Position numbers and translations under genes: made by a program
DNA from: Chitinophagales bacterium
GTDB taxonomy: Bacteria; Bacteroidota; Bacteroidia; Chitinophagales; Saprospiraceae
Length of the DNA stretch: 64,000 nt
NCBI GenBank assembly: GCA_013299105.1
Contig: JAAFJY010000008.1
Location: forward strand, 124,001 to 188,000
Direction of reading: 5' to 3'
Shown: positions 1 to 7,086 of the stretch, one piece after another
Layout of the letters: the number at the start of each line of letters is the position of its first letter
How positions within the stretch are numbered: the first letter of the stretch is position 1
Notes under the pieces: generated by a model
The model's database searches: none
What the model was told of the DNA's origin: nothing
What the model saw: the letters and a program-made list of their open reading frames with translations, nothing else

Positions 1-199
1 CATATAACAACATGATACCAATGCCTAACATGCAGTTGTATACCATAAAACTACTGAAAGTTACGTTGTTCGTAATATCTTCTTCTTTTAGCATGGGTGC
101 TCGTAACCAAAAGTATAGAATATACCTGGTACTAAACATTAGTGCTGGAAGGATTAGAAAAAGCCAGTAGCGATTTTTTATTTGAAGAATTGTCTCCAT
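1..199 (-). CDS. Membrane protein, N-terminal part only (cut by window edge)
   Basis: An open frame starts with ATG at 199 on the minus strand and runs off the left edge without a stop, giving 66 residues. It starts METILQIKNRYWLFLILPA. Two hydrophobic stretches are visible, about residues 10-31 and 52-66, so this is probably a polytopic membrane protein. It follows the carboxypeptidase-regulatory-domain gene on the same strand after a gap of about 200 bases. I do not recognise the family. Its place downstream of a double-glycine-leader peptide gene leaves open an immunity or export role, but nothing in the visible part shows this. Confidence 0.55.
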   Translation of the reverse strand, partial: METILQIKNRYWLFLILPALMFSTRYILYFWLRAPMLKEEDITNNVTFSSFMVYNCMLGIGIMLLY

Positions 200-407
200 G
201 CGTATCTTTGTATTAGTTGAAAAATAACTTCACTGTATTATGGCACCAGTGCCGTTAAAATCGTGGGTAGTGCAACAGATGTAAGGCTAGCTCATTGGAT
301 TTGTTAGGCTATTTCAAGGCGATTAGAGCTAATCAGCATTACATTTGGATGACTACCAAATCGTGAACTTAGTTTTTGATTGTTACTTAGTTTACTACTT
401 TTTTTAT

Positions 408-1859
408 TTAGTTCTTTTTATATTGCTCCTCCAGTGATTCTTTAAATGTTAGATCCCTAATGACTTTAGCTTCTATAGGAGAGGCAAGGAGAATATTATA
501 GTTTCGCCAGAACTCCTCATTATACTTAGCCTTTGTTTTACTTATATTCTCATCTCTATCAATAGTTTCCCGGGGCTTAATTTTATCCATTTCATCCCTT
601 TCCGTTTGTATAGAATTGATCATCAAAGTACATGTTTTATAACTATAAGTTTTTTTACCTTGACTGACATTGCTTTGCCGAGAATCTCCGAGGGTTAACC
701 AATTGATAAAAGACAAGTAGTATTTCCCTTTTATTTTTTGGTAATCTATATTTAATTTATCCATGTATTGTTCCTCAAAATGAGTGCTTTTGCTAGATTC
801 TTCAGCAGACCTCCTTAGGTGCTCGGGTAACGACTCTATGGAAGTTAGATTAGAATAATACATATCTATGTGATGAATCCCGTAATCATTGCAATTTACA
901 AATAAGTTCCCAGTTCGACTATAGTAACGGAATTTCAAATTAAAAACGGGTTCTCCATCATAAGATGTAACATCTACTATACGAATAGTACTCTTAGGCT
1001 CAGTAAGGATCACTTCCAATTCATTTCTAAAGGAGCCTCCATAAGCTACTATTCCACCTACGTCAGATCGTTCAATTTTATTAATAAGGTGTATTCTTAT
1101 TGGATCCTGAATGAGAATATCGTACAAATCATTCTCCTCGCCAAATATTTTTTTCCGCTCCCAAAGGGAAAACCCTCTCTTTGCATAATCATCGCTCTTC
1201 CTAAATTCGTTTAATCGAATACGAATCTTTTTAGGGTCTGACTTAATTCCCCAATCTCTAATATCAAGCATCCCTTCAAAAAGTTGTGTAAAACGATAAT
1301 CATCTCTATTTTGTACTTTTTCCCGAAAGAAAGCGTTCATTTGAAAAGGTTTCGTAGGGTAATTTTTTTTGAACCGATCAATAGCTTTTTTTAATATTTT
1401 TTTTGCAGAATCTGTATTGTTGAAAATAACAATCTCTTGTAAGCTAATAATATCTGGAATCAGTTCAATCTTCAAAGTATCATTTTGAGTTAATTTCGAA
1501 TAATTTTTTATTACTATTTGCTTAGTCCTGTACCCAAGGAAGCTAATCAACAAGGTATCGTTTTCGGCACTTTGTGGATAATAAAATGAAAAACGCCCCG
1601 ATTCATTTGAGACGACACCTATGCCAATTTGAGGGATTCCAACATGAGCAAATGCAATGGAAGCATTGGTTTGTTTGTCGATAATTCTGCCGTTTAGTTG
1701 TTTGTTTTGTGCAAATGAAAAATTAATAGTTGAGAATAAAAAAACTGGGAGCAAAAATAATTGAATTAGTTTATTTTTGATCTTCCAATATTTCTTCTCA
1801 ACGAATAAAAGGTTGTGTCTTTTTATTCTGTTCTGGTTTAAAATTAAAGTAGCAACCAT
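408..1859 (-). CDS. Secreted carboxypeptidase-regulatory-like domain protein
   Basis: About 483 residues from the ATG at 1859; an upstream in-frame ATG at 1922 would add 21. After a basic N-region there is a hydrophobic segment ending FSFAQ, a signal peptide although an unusually long one, so the true start is uncertain. The mature part opens with a CarboxypepD_reg-like beta-sandwich (LNGRIIDKQTNASIAFAHV, then GIGVVSNESGRFSFYYP and LLISFLGY). This module is common at the N-terminus of Bacteroidota envelope proteins. The remaining ~370 residues show no catalytic motif I recognise and are probably beta-rich. The role is unknown, but the location should be periplasm or outer membrane. It lies downstream of the double-glycine peptide gene on the same strand, separated by a strong hairpin. 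Confidence 0.75.
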   Translation of the reverse strand: MVATLILNQNRIKRHNLLFVEKKYWKIKNKLIQLFLLPVFLFSTINFSFAQNKQLNGRIIDKQTNASIAFAHVGIPQIGIGVVSNESGRFSFYYPQSAENDTLLISFLGYRTKQIVIKNYSKLTQNDTLKIELIPDIISLQEIVIFNNTDSAKKILKKAIDRFKKNYPTKPFQMNAFFREKVQNRDDYRFTQLFEGMLDIRDWGIKSDPKKIRIRLNEFRKSDDYAKRGFSLWERKKIFGEENDLYDILIQDPIRIHLINKIERSDVGGIVAYGGSFRNELEVILTEPKSTIRIVDVTSYDGEPVFNLKFRYYSRTGNLFVNCNDYGIHHIDMYYSNLTSIESLPEHLRRSAEESSKSTHFEEQYMDKLNIDYQKIKGKYYLSFINWLTLGDSRQSNVSQGKKTYSYKTCTLMINSIQTERDEMDKIKPRETIDRDENISKTKAKYNEEFWRNYNILLASPIEAKVIRDLTFKESLEEQYKKN

Positions 1860-1955
1860 TTTTTTACTATTTAAGCTTTTAACCAGATGTTCAACACCAA
1901 AAAACAAATGATTAATTAGCATACTATTAGTGTGGGAAATAACAGAAATACAATG

Positions 1956-1999
1956 ACGCGCAATTAATAAGAGCCAGGTGACAGTTATTAATTGCGCGT
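1956..1999 (-). terminator. Hairpin after the peptide gene
   Basis: A perfect 15-bp inverted repeat (arms 1956-1970 and 1985-1999, loop of 14 bases) begins 19 bases past the stop codon of the double-glycine peptide and lies upstream of the next minus-strand gene. On the minus strand the sequence after the stem is only moderately T-rich. It could terminate, attenuate, or stabilise the 3' end of a short peptide mRNA. Confidence 0.55.
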
Positions 2000-2018
2000 T
2001 TACTTAGATTCAAAGCAC

Positions 2019-2213
2019 TTAACAGTAACGCTGGCCAAAAGACCAAAAATCATTGAAACTACCAGTGCATCCGCCAGTATTAAATCCGTACTGCGCTCCA
2101 GCTTGTGCTCCACCAGTAATACAATTATTAACTAGTATTAACTTCAATGTTACGCAATAAGATGATTCGCCACCAGTGACCTTCGCCATTTGCTCAAAAG
2201 AAATTGACTTCAT
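2019..2213 (-). CDS. Double-glycine-leader peptide precursor (bacteriocin-like)
   Basis: The peptide has 64 residues when started at the ATG at 2213. An in-frame ATG at 2300 would add 29 residues that do not resemble a leader. The first 15 residues, MKSISFEQMAKVTGG, match the double-glycine leader pattern: hydrophobic residues spaced before a GG cleavage site, as recognised by C39-peptidase ABC exporters. The predicted 49-residue core begins ESSYC, has cysteines at core positions 5, 16, 34 and 49 (room for two disulfides or other modifications), and is rich in Gly and aromatic residues in its second half. Two further TGG motifs occur inside the core. No exporter or modification enzyme is visible nearby. 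The call rests on the leader; toxin, signal or other natural product cannot be told apart. Confidence 0.7.
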   Translation of the reverse strand: MKSISFEQMAKVTGGESSYCVTLKLILVNNCITGGAQAGAQYGFNTGGCTGSFNDFWSFGQRYC

Positions 2214-2568
2214 GTTTATACATTTTAATTGGTTAGAAAAAACGAGTTGAGTGTGAATCACAGATAAAGAATTATTGATTAAAAGAATTCCTCTATCCAT
2301 GAACGAATGCGGTTTCCCTAATTATATCATAGTCCTAGCATAAAGAACTTTCTAGCGAAAAACCAGCGCTATCACAAAATTAATCCGACCCTAAGACAAA
2401 AAACGCCAAATAAAAAAGAGAGTCAAAAAAATCTTAAAAGTTGAGGAGTTGAGAGGTTGAGAAGATGGGCAAATGCCAAATTGATAAAATTCCACTTTCC
2501 AATCATCAAACGAATATTTTGACCAAGTGGAGCTTTACAAAACAGCATTTTAGCATATCGTTCCAACT

Positions 2569-2787
2569 TTACTCCTTCTTGATAATAAACTTCTTCAACT
2601 TAAAGTCATAAGTAATTTCCCATTTTTCCTGTACCCTCAATTCATCAATATCACGGATTACAGTACGTTCATGTACATCGAGTATTCCAGCCAGCTCTTT
2701 CACGCTGTATCCTCTAAAAATGAGCACTTTTAGGCGCTCCAAGCGACGGTGCCTATCAATAAAGGCGTGGGAATGGTGCTTTTTCAT
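2569..2787 (-). CDS. Small HTH DNA-binding protein (HTH_11/DeoR-type)
   Basis: A 72-residue protein consisting of almost nothing but a helix-turn-helix. RRLERLKVLIFRGYSVKELAG is followed by the recognition helix region ILDVHERTVIRDIDELR and a short wing (WEITYDFKLKKFIIKK). This resembles the N-terminal DNA-binding part of YafY/WYL or DeoR regulators without their ligand domain. It is related in layout to the neighbouring small protein ending at 2962. The two genes would lie only about 10 bases apart without the mobile element at 2801-2961, so they were probably one operon. The target is unknown; the peptide gene downstream on the same strand is a candidate. Confidence 0.65.
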   Translation of the reverse strand: MKKHHSHAFIDRHRRLERLKVLIFRGYSVKELAGILDVHERTVIRDIDELRVQEKWEITYDFKLKKFIIKKE

Positions 2788-2800
2788 ATTGAGGAGCTTA

Positions 2801-2961
2801 GAGTATGTTTAAAATTATTTGTTTGCCGTAAAACGGCCCAATTTCGACTACTCTTCGTTAGGAAAATGCTCATTATGCGCTGCATAACTCCGCTTTTCCT
2901 ACCTCGATTAGTCTAAATTTGACTCGTTTTCCGACTAAACCTCCAATATTTAAACATACTC
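2801..2961. mobile_element. 161-bp MITE, copy 1, with 3-bp target duplication
   Basis: The element is bounded by perfect 13-bp terminal inverted repeats (GAGTATGTTTAAA at 2801-2813, its complement at 2949-2961) and flanked by TTA on both sides (2798-2800 and 2962-2964). It shares a core with the copy at 18528-18686, including the palindrome TTATGCGCTGCATAA. It has no coding capacity. A TNA-type 3-bp duplication is typical of some IS5-group elements, so a parental IS5-like transposase elsewhere is a reasonable inference. The right-hand TTA is also the stop codon of the upstream HTH gene. Confidence 0.8.
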
Positions 2962-3168
2962 TTACGTTATTTTGACCAAAGTGAAAGATTTCTGGCCTTT
3001 GTTGTAAATGATCTCGTGACCAAATTCTTCCAATATTTCAATGTAGCGTTCCAAAGTACGCCTGGAAATGGCCAAAACTTCACAAAGCATTGCTAAACTC
3101 ACCTCGATATGTGAACGGAGGATTTCTAAAAGCTGATTGAGCTTTTCTTTGATGATTGGATGTGACAT
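2962..3168 (-). CDS. Small HTH DNA-binding protein, second of a pair
   Basis: 68 residues from the ATG at 3168 (MSHPIIKEKLNQLLEILRSH); an ATG three codons upstream is also possible. The helix-turn-helix is IEVSLAMLCEVLAISRRTLERYIEILEEFG, followed by a short beta wing. Like its neighbour at 2569-2787, it looks like a free-standing N-terminal domain of a YafY/DeoR-type regulator. Its stop codon lies in the target duplication of the MITE that now separates the two genes. The target is unknown. Confidence 0.6.
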   Translation of the reverse strand: MSHPIIKEKLNQLLEILRSHIEVSLAMLCEVLAISRRTLERYIEILEEFGHEIIYNKGQKSFTLVKIT

Positions 3169-3177
3169 ATGGTACAA

Positions 3178-3771
3178 GTATTAAGGTGCACAAATAGGTG
3201 CTGGTTACAATCGTGGAAATACTATCGCTGGATAAGGCTACAGTAATTGGGCTTCTACTAAAGCATCAAAAAAGAGTATTTGCGTAGGTTTTTGTCGAAC
3301 CCTAAGCAAAATGAAAAATGGTTACCTGGAAAACACAAAAAAGAAGTCTACTAATACAAAAAAACCCTTACTGCAAGAATAAAAGACAAGCCAAACAAGA
3401 AAATGAAGCGGCTTAGGTCAAGTAATTAGAGAAATTATTTGATTTTTTGAAATGTAAAACCGGGTAAAACCGGGTAAAACCGGGTAAAACCGAAAGAAAA
3501 TGAGGAAGCTTGAGTTTCATAGGGAATGATTTTAAAACAGTGAACTTAATCAACTCAAGCTTTAAGCAGAGTTGAATGATCGCAAGTTTTTTTCAAAACC
3601 TTGCTGCATAGCAACAAAAATACGTGCTTAAATTTAAAAAAGCAACTGGGTTGCTAATTTTCATCCTAACATCTTTTCATGCCACAATTCTCATTTTAGC
3701 GTCATACCTGCTTTGGGCCATTTGTTAGCACCGACTTTTTAGTACATTTGGGCTAAGTTTTAAAACCAACC
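3178..3771. other. 594-bp intergenic region with decamer repeats and a possible peptide remnant
   Basis: No convincing gene. On the plus strand 3185-3235 reads GAQIGAGYNRGNTIAG then stop, resembling the Gly-rich core of the double-glycine peptide, but no leader is in frame upstream. At 3454-3492 there are about four tandem copies of GTAAAACCGG. The right end carries the hemL promoter. Confidence 0.5.
3721..3750 (+). promoter_or_regulatory. hemL promoter, Bacteroidota type
   Basis: TTTG at 3721-3724 and TACATTTG at 3743-3750 match the Bacteroidota -33/-7 consensus (TTTG and TAnnTTTG) with an 18-base spacer, ending 21 bases before the hemL ATG. Confidence 0.5.
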
Positions 3772-5082
3772 ATGACTCCGAAGATCGATCACGAGCGTGC
3801 CCAATCGGCGGCACTTTTTGAAGAAGCGAAAAAATTATTCCCTGGCGGCGTCAATTCACCAGTCCGTGCATTCAAGTCGGTATTGGGTCCACCTTTGTTC
3901 ATCAAAAAAGGCGATGGCAGCCGCATTTGGGACGAAGACGGGCACGAATACATTGACTTTTGCGCCTCCTGGGGGCCACTTATTTTGGGGCACAACAATG
4001 CCAAAATCAAAGAGGCAATTTTTGCAGCGGTGGAGAACGGAACCTCCTTTGGTGCGCCGACCCGCTTGGAAAATCAACTGGGCAAGCTCATCATCGACAA
4101 CCACCCTTACCTCGAAAAAATCCGTTTCGTCAGCTCAGGCACCGAAGCCGTGATGTCGGCCTTGCGCCTCGCGCGAGGGGCTACTGGGCGCAGCAAAGTG
4201 CTCAAATTTGAGGGTTGCTACCACGGGCACGTGGATGCTTTGATGGTCAAGGCTGGTTCGGGCCTGGTCACTTTTGGGGTCAGTACTTCGGCTGGTATTC
4301 CGGCAGCTTTTGCTGAGCAGACCATTGTATCACCATTGAATGACCGCGAAAAAGTCAATGAAATCATCGCCACCCAGGGTAATGACATTGCTTGCATCAT
4401 CGTTGAGCCCATTCCAGCCAACAATGGTTTACTACTGCAAAGACATTCATTTCTGCGATTTCTTCGTGAAGTGTGTACCAAGCACGGTATCTTACTAATT
4501 TTTGACGAGGTTATTTCTGGTTTCCGTGTTGGTTTCGCAGGTGCGGCTGGTTTATTTAGAATCCAACCAGATATTATTACCTTTGGTAAAATAATCGGTG
4601 GAGGAATGCCCGTCGGCGCTTACGGTGCGAGTGCAAAACTGATGAGCAATATTTCTCCTGAAGGTGCGGTTTATCAAGCTGGTACTTTATCCGGAAATCC
4701 AGTAGCAATGGCCGCAGGTTATGCGGCAGCTAGCCAACTTTTAAACCCTAATTTTTACAAAGGGCTCAACCAAAAGACCAGGTTTCTCGTAAAAGAATTA
4801 AGAGCCTATGCTAAACTAAAGGGTTACGACATAAGTTTCCCAAGGGTGGGTTCCATTTTTTGGATTGCATTCAGTCGGGACCGGATCGTTAATGCAGACC
4901 AAATCGACCCCAAGTCGATGGACAAATTCAAAACCCTGCACCTAGAGTTGCTCAAGCGTGGGGTTTATTTGGGGCCATCGGGATACGAAGTTGGCTTTAT
5001 TTCTGCGGCCCATACCCAGGCCGATTTAGAACAAGCACTGACCGCATTTAAAGCGGCAATGGACCTTGTGAATTGGGCATAA
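3772..5082 (+). CDS. hemL: Glutamate-1-semialdehyde 2,1-aminomutase
   Basis: 436 residues, the usual length for HemL. This PLP enzyme converts glutamate-1-semialdehyde to 5-aminolevulinate in the C5 route of tetrapyrrole synthesis in the cytoplasm. Visible family signatures are LFPGGVNSPVRAFKSV near the N-terminus, the substrate/PLP region VSSGTEAVMSALRLARG, the DEVISGFR motif, and the Schiff-base lysine in TFGKIIGGGMPVGAYG (K273). The start ATG sits 21 bases behind a good Bacteroidota promoter. A two-component sensor follows after 16 bases on the same strand and may be cotranscribed, but I see no functional link. Confidence 0.96.
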   Translation: MTPKIDHERAQSAALFEEAKKLFPGGVNSPVRAFKSVLGPPLFIKKGDGSRIWDEDGHEYIDFCASWGPLILGHNNAKIKEAIFAAVENGTSFGAPTRLENQLGKLIIDNHPYLEKIRFVSSGTEAVMSALRLARGATGRSKVLKFEGCYHGHVDALMVKAGSGLVTFGVSTSAGIPAAFAEQTIVSPLNDREKVNEIIATQGNDIACIIVEPIPANNGLLLQRHSFLRFLREVCTKHGILLIFDEVISGFRVGFAGAAGLFRIQPDIITFGKIIGGGMPVGAYGASAKLMSNISPEGAVYQAGTLSGNPVAMAAGYAAASQLLNPNFYKGLNQKTRFLVKELRAYAKLKGYDISFPRVGSIFWIAFSRDRIVNADQIDPKSMDKFKTLHLELLKRGVYLGPSGYEVGFISAAHTQADLEQALTAFKAAMDLVNWA

Positions 5083-5098
5083 ACTGAGCTGAATAAAC

Positions 5099-6124
5099 AT
5101 GAGTGTTGACAAGAAAAACCGGCGTTTGTTTCGCTTTTCACTATTTGTGATTGGCTACATGGCATTGGCTTTGAGCTGGTGGACGGTGCTCTTGTACAAT
5201 AAAAACAATGAGGCCTTTGTAGCCAAGGTGGCTTTATTAGAAGAAAAAGCACTGGACAAGGGTACCTTTAAAAAAGGTGATCAGCCTTATCACTTACCTG
5301 AATACCGGGATTTGCATACCTACCACAACCGACAACGCTACATGATCATTGGAGAAGGTGCGGTGTTTTTGTTCAGTTTGGTATTGGGTATGTACTTCAT
5401 TCGCAGAGGCTACAACAAAGAAATGGAGGCCATTCGCGAACGCAGGAACTTTTTGTTGTCGATTACCCACGAGCTAAAATCGCCAATTGCCTCTATTCGC
5501 CTGGCTTTGGAAACCATGATCAAGCGCGATTTGAGCAAAGAGCAAAACCTGAAACTTCAGACCAATTCGCTCAAAGAAACCGAAAGGCTCAATGAACTGG
5601 TAACTGACTTGTTGCTCTCAGCGCGTTTGGAATCAACTTATACTCCCAACAAGGAGCCCTTGGACCTGGGAGAACTCCTGGAAACCATCATCGAAAAACT
5701 GAGGACCAAATACCCCGATGCGGAATTCAAATTGTCACAAATCAAAGACTTGCCTTATGTGGGTGGTGACAAAATGGGCTTGACCTCTGTTGCTTTGAAC
5801 TTACTGGAAAATGCCGTAAAATACTCTCGGCCCGCCAAACCGCAAATCGAGACTCACTTAATTGAAGATGAAGGTGGAGAAGTGGTCATCACCATCGCCG
5901 ATCAAGGCATTGGCATTGCAGATGGGGAAAAGGCCAATATCTTTAAAAAATTCTACCGGGTGGGCAGCGAGGAAACCCGCACCACCAAAGGTACTGGATT
6001 GGGTTTGTTTATCGTTGAACAAATCGTGAAAGCCCACGGTGGACGGATCGAAGTCATCGATAATGTTCCCAAAGGCACTATTTTCGAAATTCGTTTACCC
6101 GTGGACGAACTGGAGCCTGTATAA
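5099..6124 (+). CDS. Sensor histidine kinase, two transmembrane segments
   Basis: 341 residues. Two hydrophobic segments (about residues 14-33 and 81-103) flank a small periplasmic loop of about 45 residues. The HisKA phosphoacceptor site is FLLSITHELKSPIASIRLAL with H124. The ATPase domain shows the N box (LNLLENAVKYS), G1 (ADQGIGIADG), the F box (IFKKFYRV) and G2 (GTGLGLFIV). The protein should sit in the inner membrane and phosphorylate the response regulator that starts about 30 bases downstream. No HAMP or PAS domain is evident. The stimulus is unknown. Confidence 0.93.
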   Translation: MSVDKKNRRLFRFSLFVIGYMALALSWWTVLLYNKNNEAFVAKVALLEEKALDKGTFKKGDQPYHLPEYRDLHTYHNRQRYMIIGEGAVFLFSLVLGMYFIRRGYNKEMEAIRERRNFLLSITHELKSPIASIRLALETMIKRDLSKEQNLKLQTNSLKETERLNELVTDLLLSARLESTYTPNKEPLDLGELLETIIEKLRTKYPDAEFKLSQIKDLPYVGGDKMGLTSVALNLLENAVKYSRPAKPQIETHLIEDEGGEVVITIADQGIGIADGEKANIFKKFYRVGSEETRTTKGTGLGLFIVEQIVKAHGGRIEVIDNVPKGTIFEIRLPVDELEPV

Positions 6125-6153
6125 TTTTGTCACTTTTTATTGCCCTTATTGTT

Positions 6154-6837
6154 ATGATGCGCATTTTACTAGTTGAAGACGAAGAGAACATCCGCGATGT
6201 GGTGAAGCTCAACTTGGAAATGGAAAACTTTGAAGTCGTGGCCACTGGCAACGGCAAAGAATCGATCAAACTCTTCCATGAACAACATTTTGACCTGATT
6301 ATCCTGGACGTGATGCTGCCAGAAATTGACGGCTTCCAAATTTGTGAGCAAATTCGACTCACCGACATGGAAGTTCCGATCATTTTCCTGACGGCCAAAG
6401 ACGCGGTGGGCGACCGCATTTCTGGTCTCAAGAAAGGAGCAGATGATTATTTAGTCAAGCCATTTGTGTTGGAAGAACTACTCCTACGCATCAACAACTT
6501 GATCAAACGCACCAGTAAATCTCCAGAAAATACACCTGAACTATACGAATTTGGTGACAACCGCATCAACTTCATCACCTACGAGGCAGAAGGTCTACAA
6601 GGTGGATTTACCTTAACCAAGAAAGAAGCGATGCTACTAAAATTGCTGATTGACCGTCGCAATGAAGTGGTTTCTCGCCAACAAATCCTACAATCGGTTT
6701 GGGGTTATGATGTGTACCCTAGCACCCGTACAATCGACAACTTCATCCTCAAATTCCGCCGCAACTTTGAAGGAGACTCCAAAAACCCGATCTATTTCCA
6801 TTCGATCCGGGGTGTAGGGTACAAGTTTATTAGTTAG
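6154..6837 (+). CDS. OmpR/PhoB-family response regulator
   Basis: 227 residues from the ATG at 6154 (another ATG directly follows at 6157). An upstream TTG at 6127 would add nine residues with no role in the fold. The receiver domain begins RILLVEDEENIRDVV, the phosphoacceptor is D52 in LIILDVMLPEIDG, with the conserved T (FLTAKDA) and K (DDYLVKPF). The C-terminal winged helix contains LTKKEAMLLKLLI, VSRQQILQSVWGYDVYPSTRTIDNFI and the final RGVGYKF. It is the evident partner of the histidine kinase just upstream. A 17-unit heptamer tandem repeat starts seven bases after its stop. Confidence 0.94.
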   Translation: MMRILLVEDEENIRDVVKLNLEMENFEVVATGNGKESIKLFHEQHFDLIILDVMLPEIDGFQICEQIRLTDMEVPIIFLTAKDAVGDRISGLKKGADDYLVKPFVLEELLLRINNLIKRTSKSPENTPELYEFGDNRINFITYEAEGLQGGFTLTKKEAMLLKLLIDRRNEVVSRQQILQSVWGYDVYPSTRTIDNFILKFRRNFEGDSKNPIYFHSIRGVGYKFIS

Positions 6838-6843
6838 TTGTTC

Positions 6844-6962
6844 ATGGTTAATGGTTAATGGTTAATGGTTAATGGTTAATGGTTAATGGTTAATGGTTAG
6901 TGGTTAATGGTTAGTGGTTAATGGTTAATGGTTAATGGTTAATGGTTAATGGTTAATGGTTA
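6844..6962. repeat. Heptamer tandem repeat ATGGTTA, 17 units
   Basis: Seventeen contiguous 7-base units occupy 119 bases directly after the response regulator; units 9 and 11 carry A-to-G in the first base. The complementary heptamer recurs as five units at 47544-47578. It lies between the response-regulator stop codon and the terminator at 7022. Confidence 0.95.
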
Positions 6963-7021
6963 AATTAAGCTTGCGATTGTTTTCTGCAACTTTGGCTTAT
7001 AGATTTTCAATGAAGCTCTAA

Positions 7022-7065
7022 AAAAAACCGGAGATCGAGGTAGTATCCTTGATCTCCGGTTTTTT
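7022..7065. terminator. Bidirectional rho-independent terminator
   Basis: A 15-bp perfect stem (7022-7036 with 7051-7065) can extend into the loop through four more pairs. It has A-runs and T-runs on both outer sides and lies between the convergent response-regulator and TPR genes, so it can serve both strands. Confidence 0.9.
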
Positions 7066-7086
7066 ATTGGCGATTAGCCTTAGTCC

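Noticed and set aside
6844-6962. CRISPR array
   Set aside because: Units are contiguous heptamers with no spacers, and no cas gene is near.
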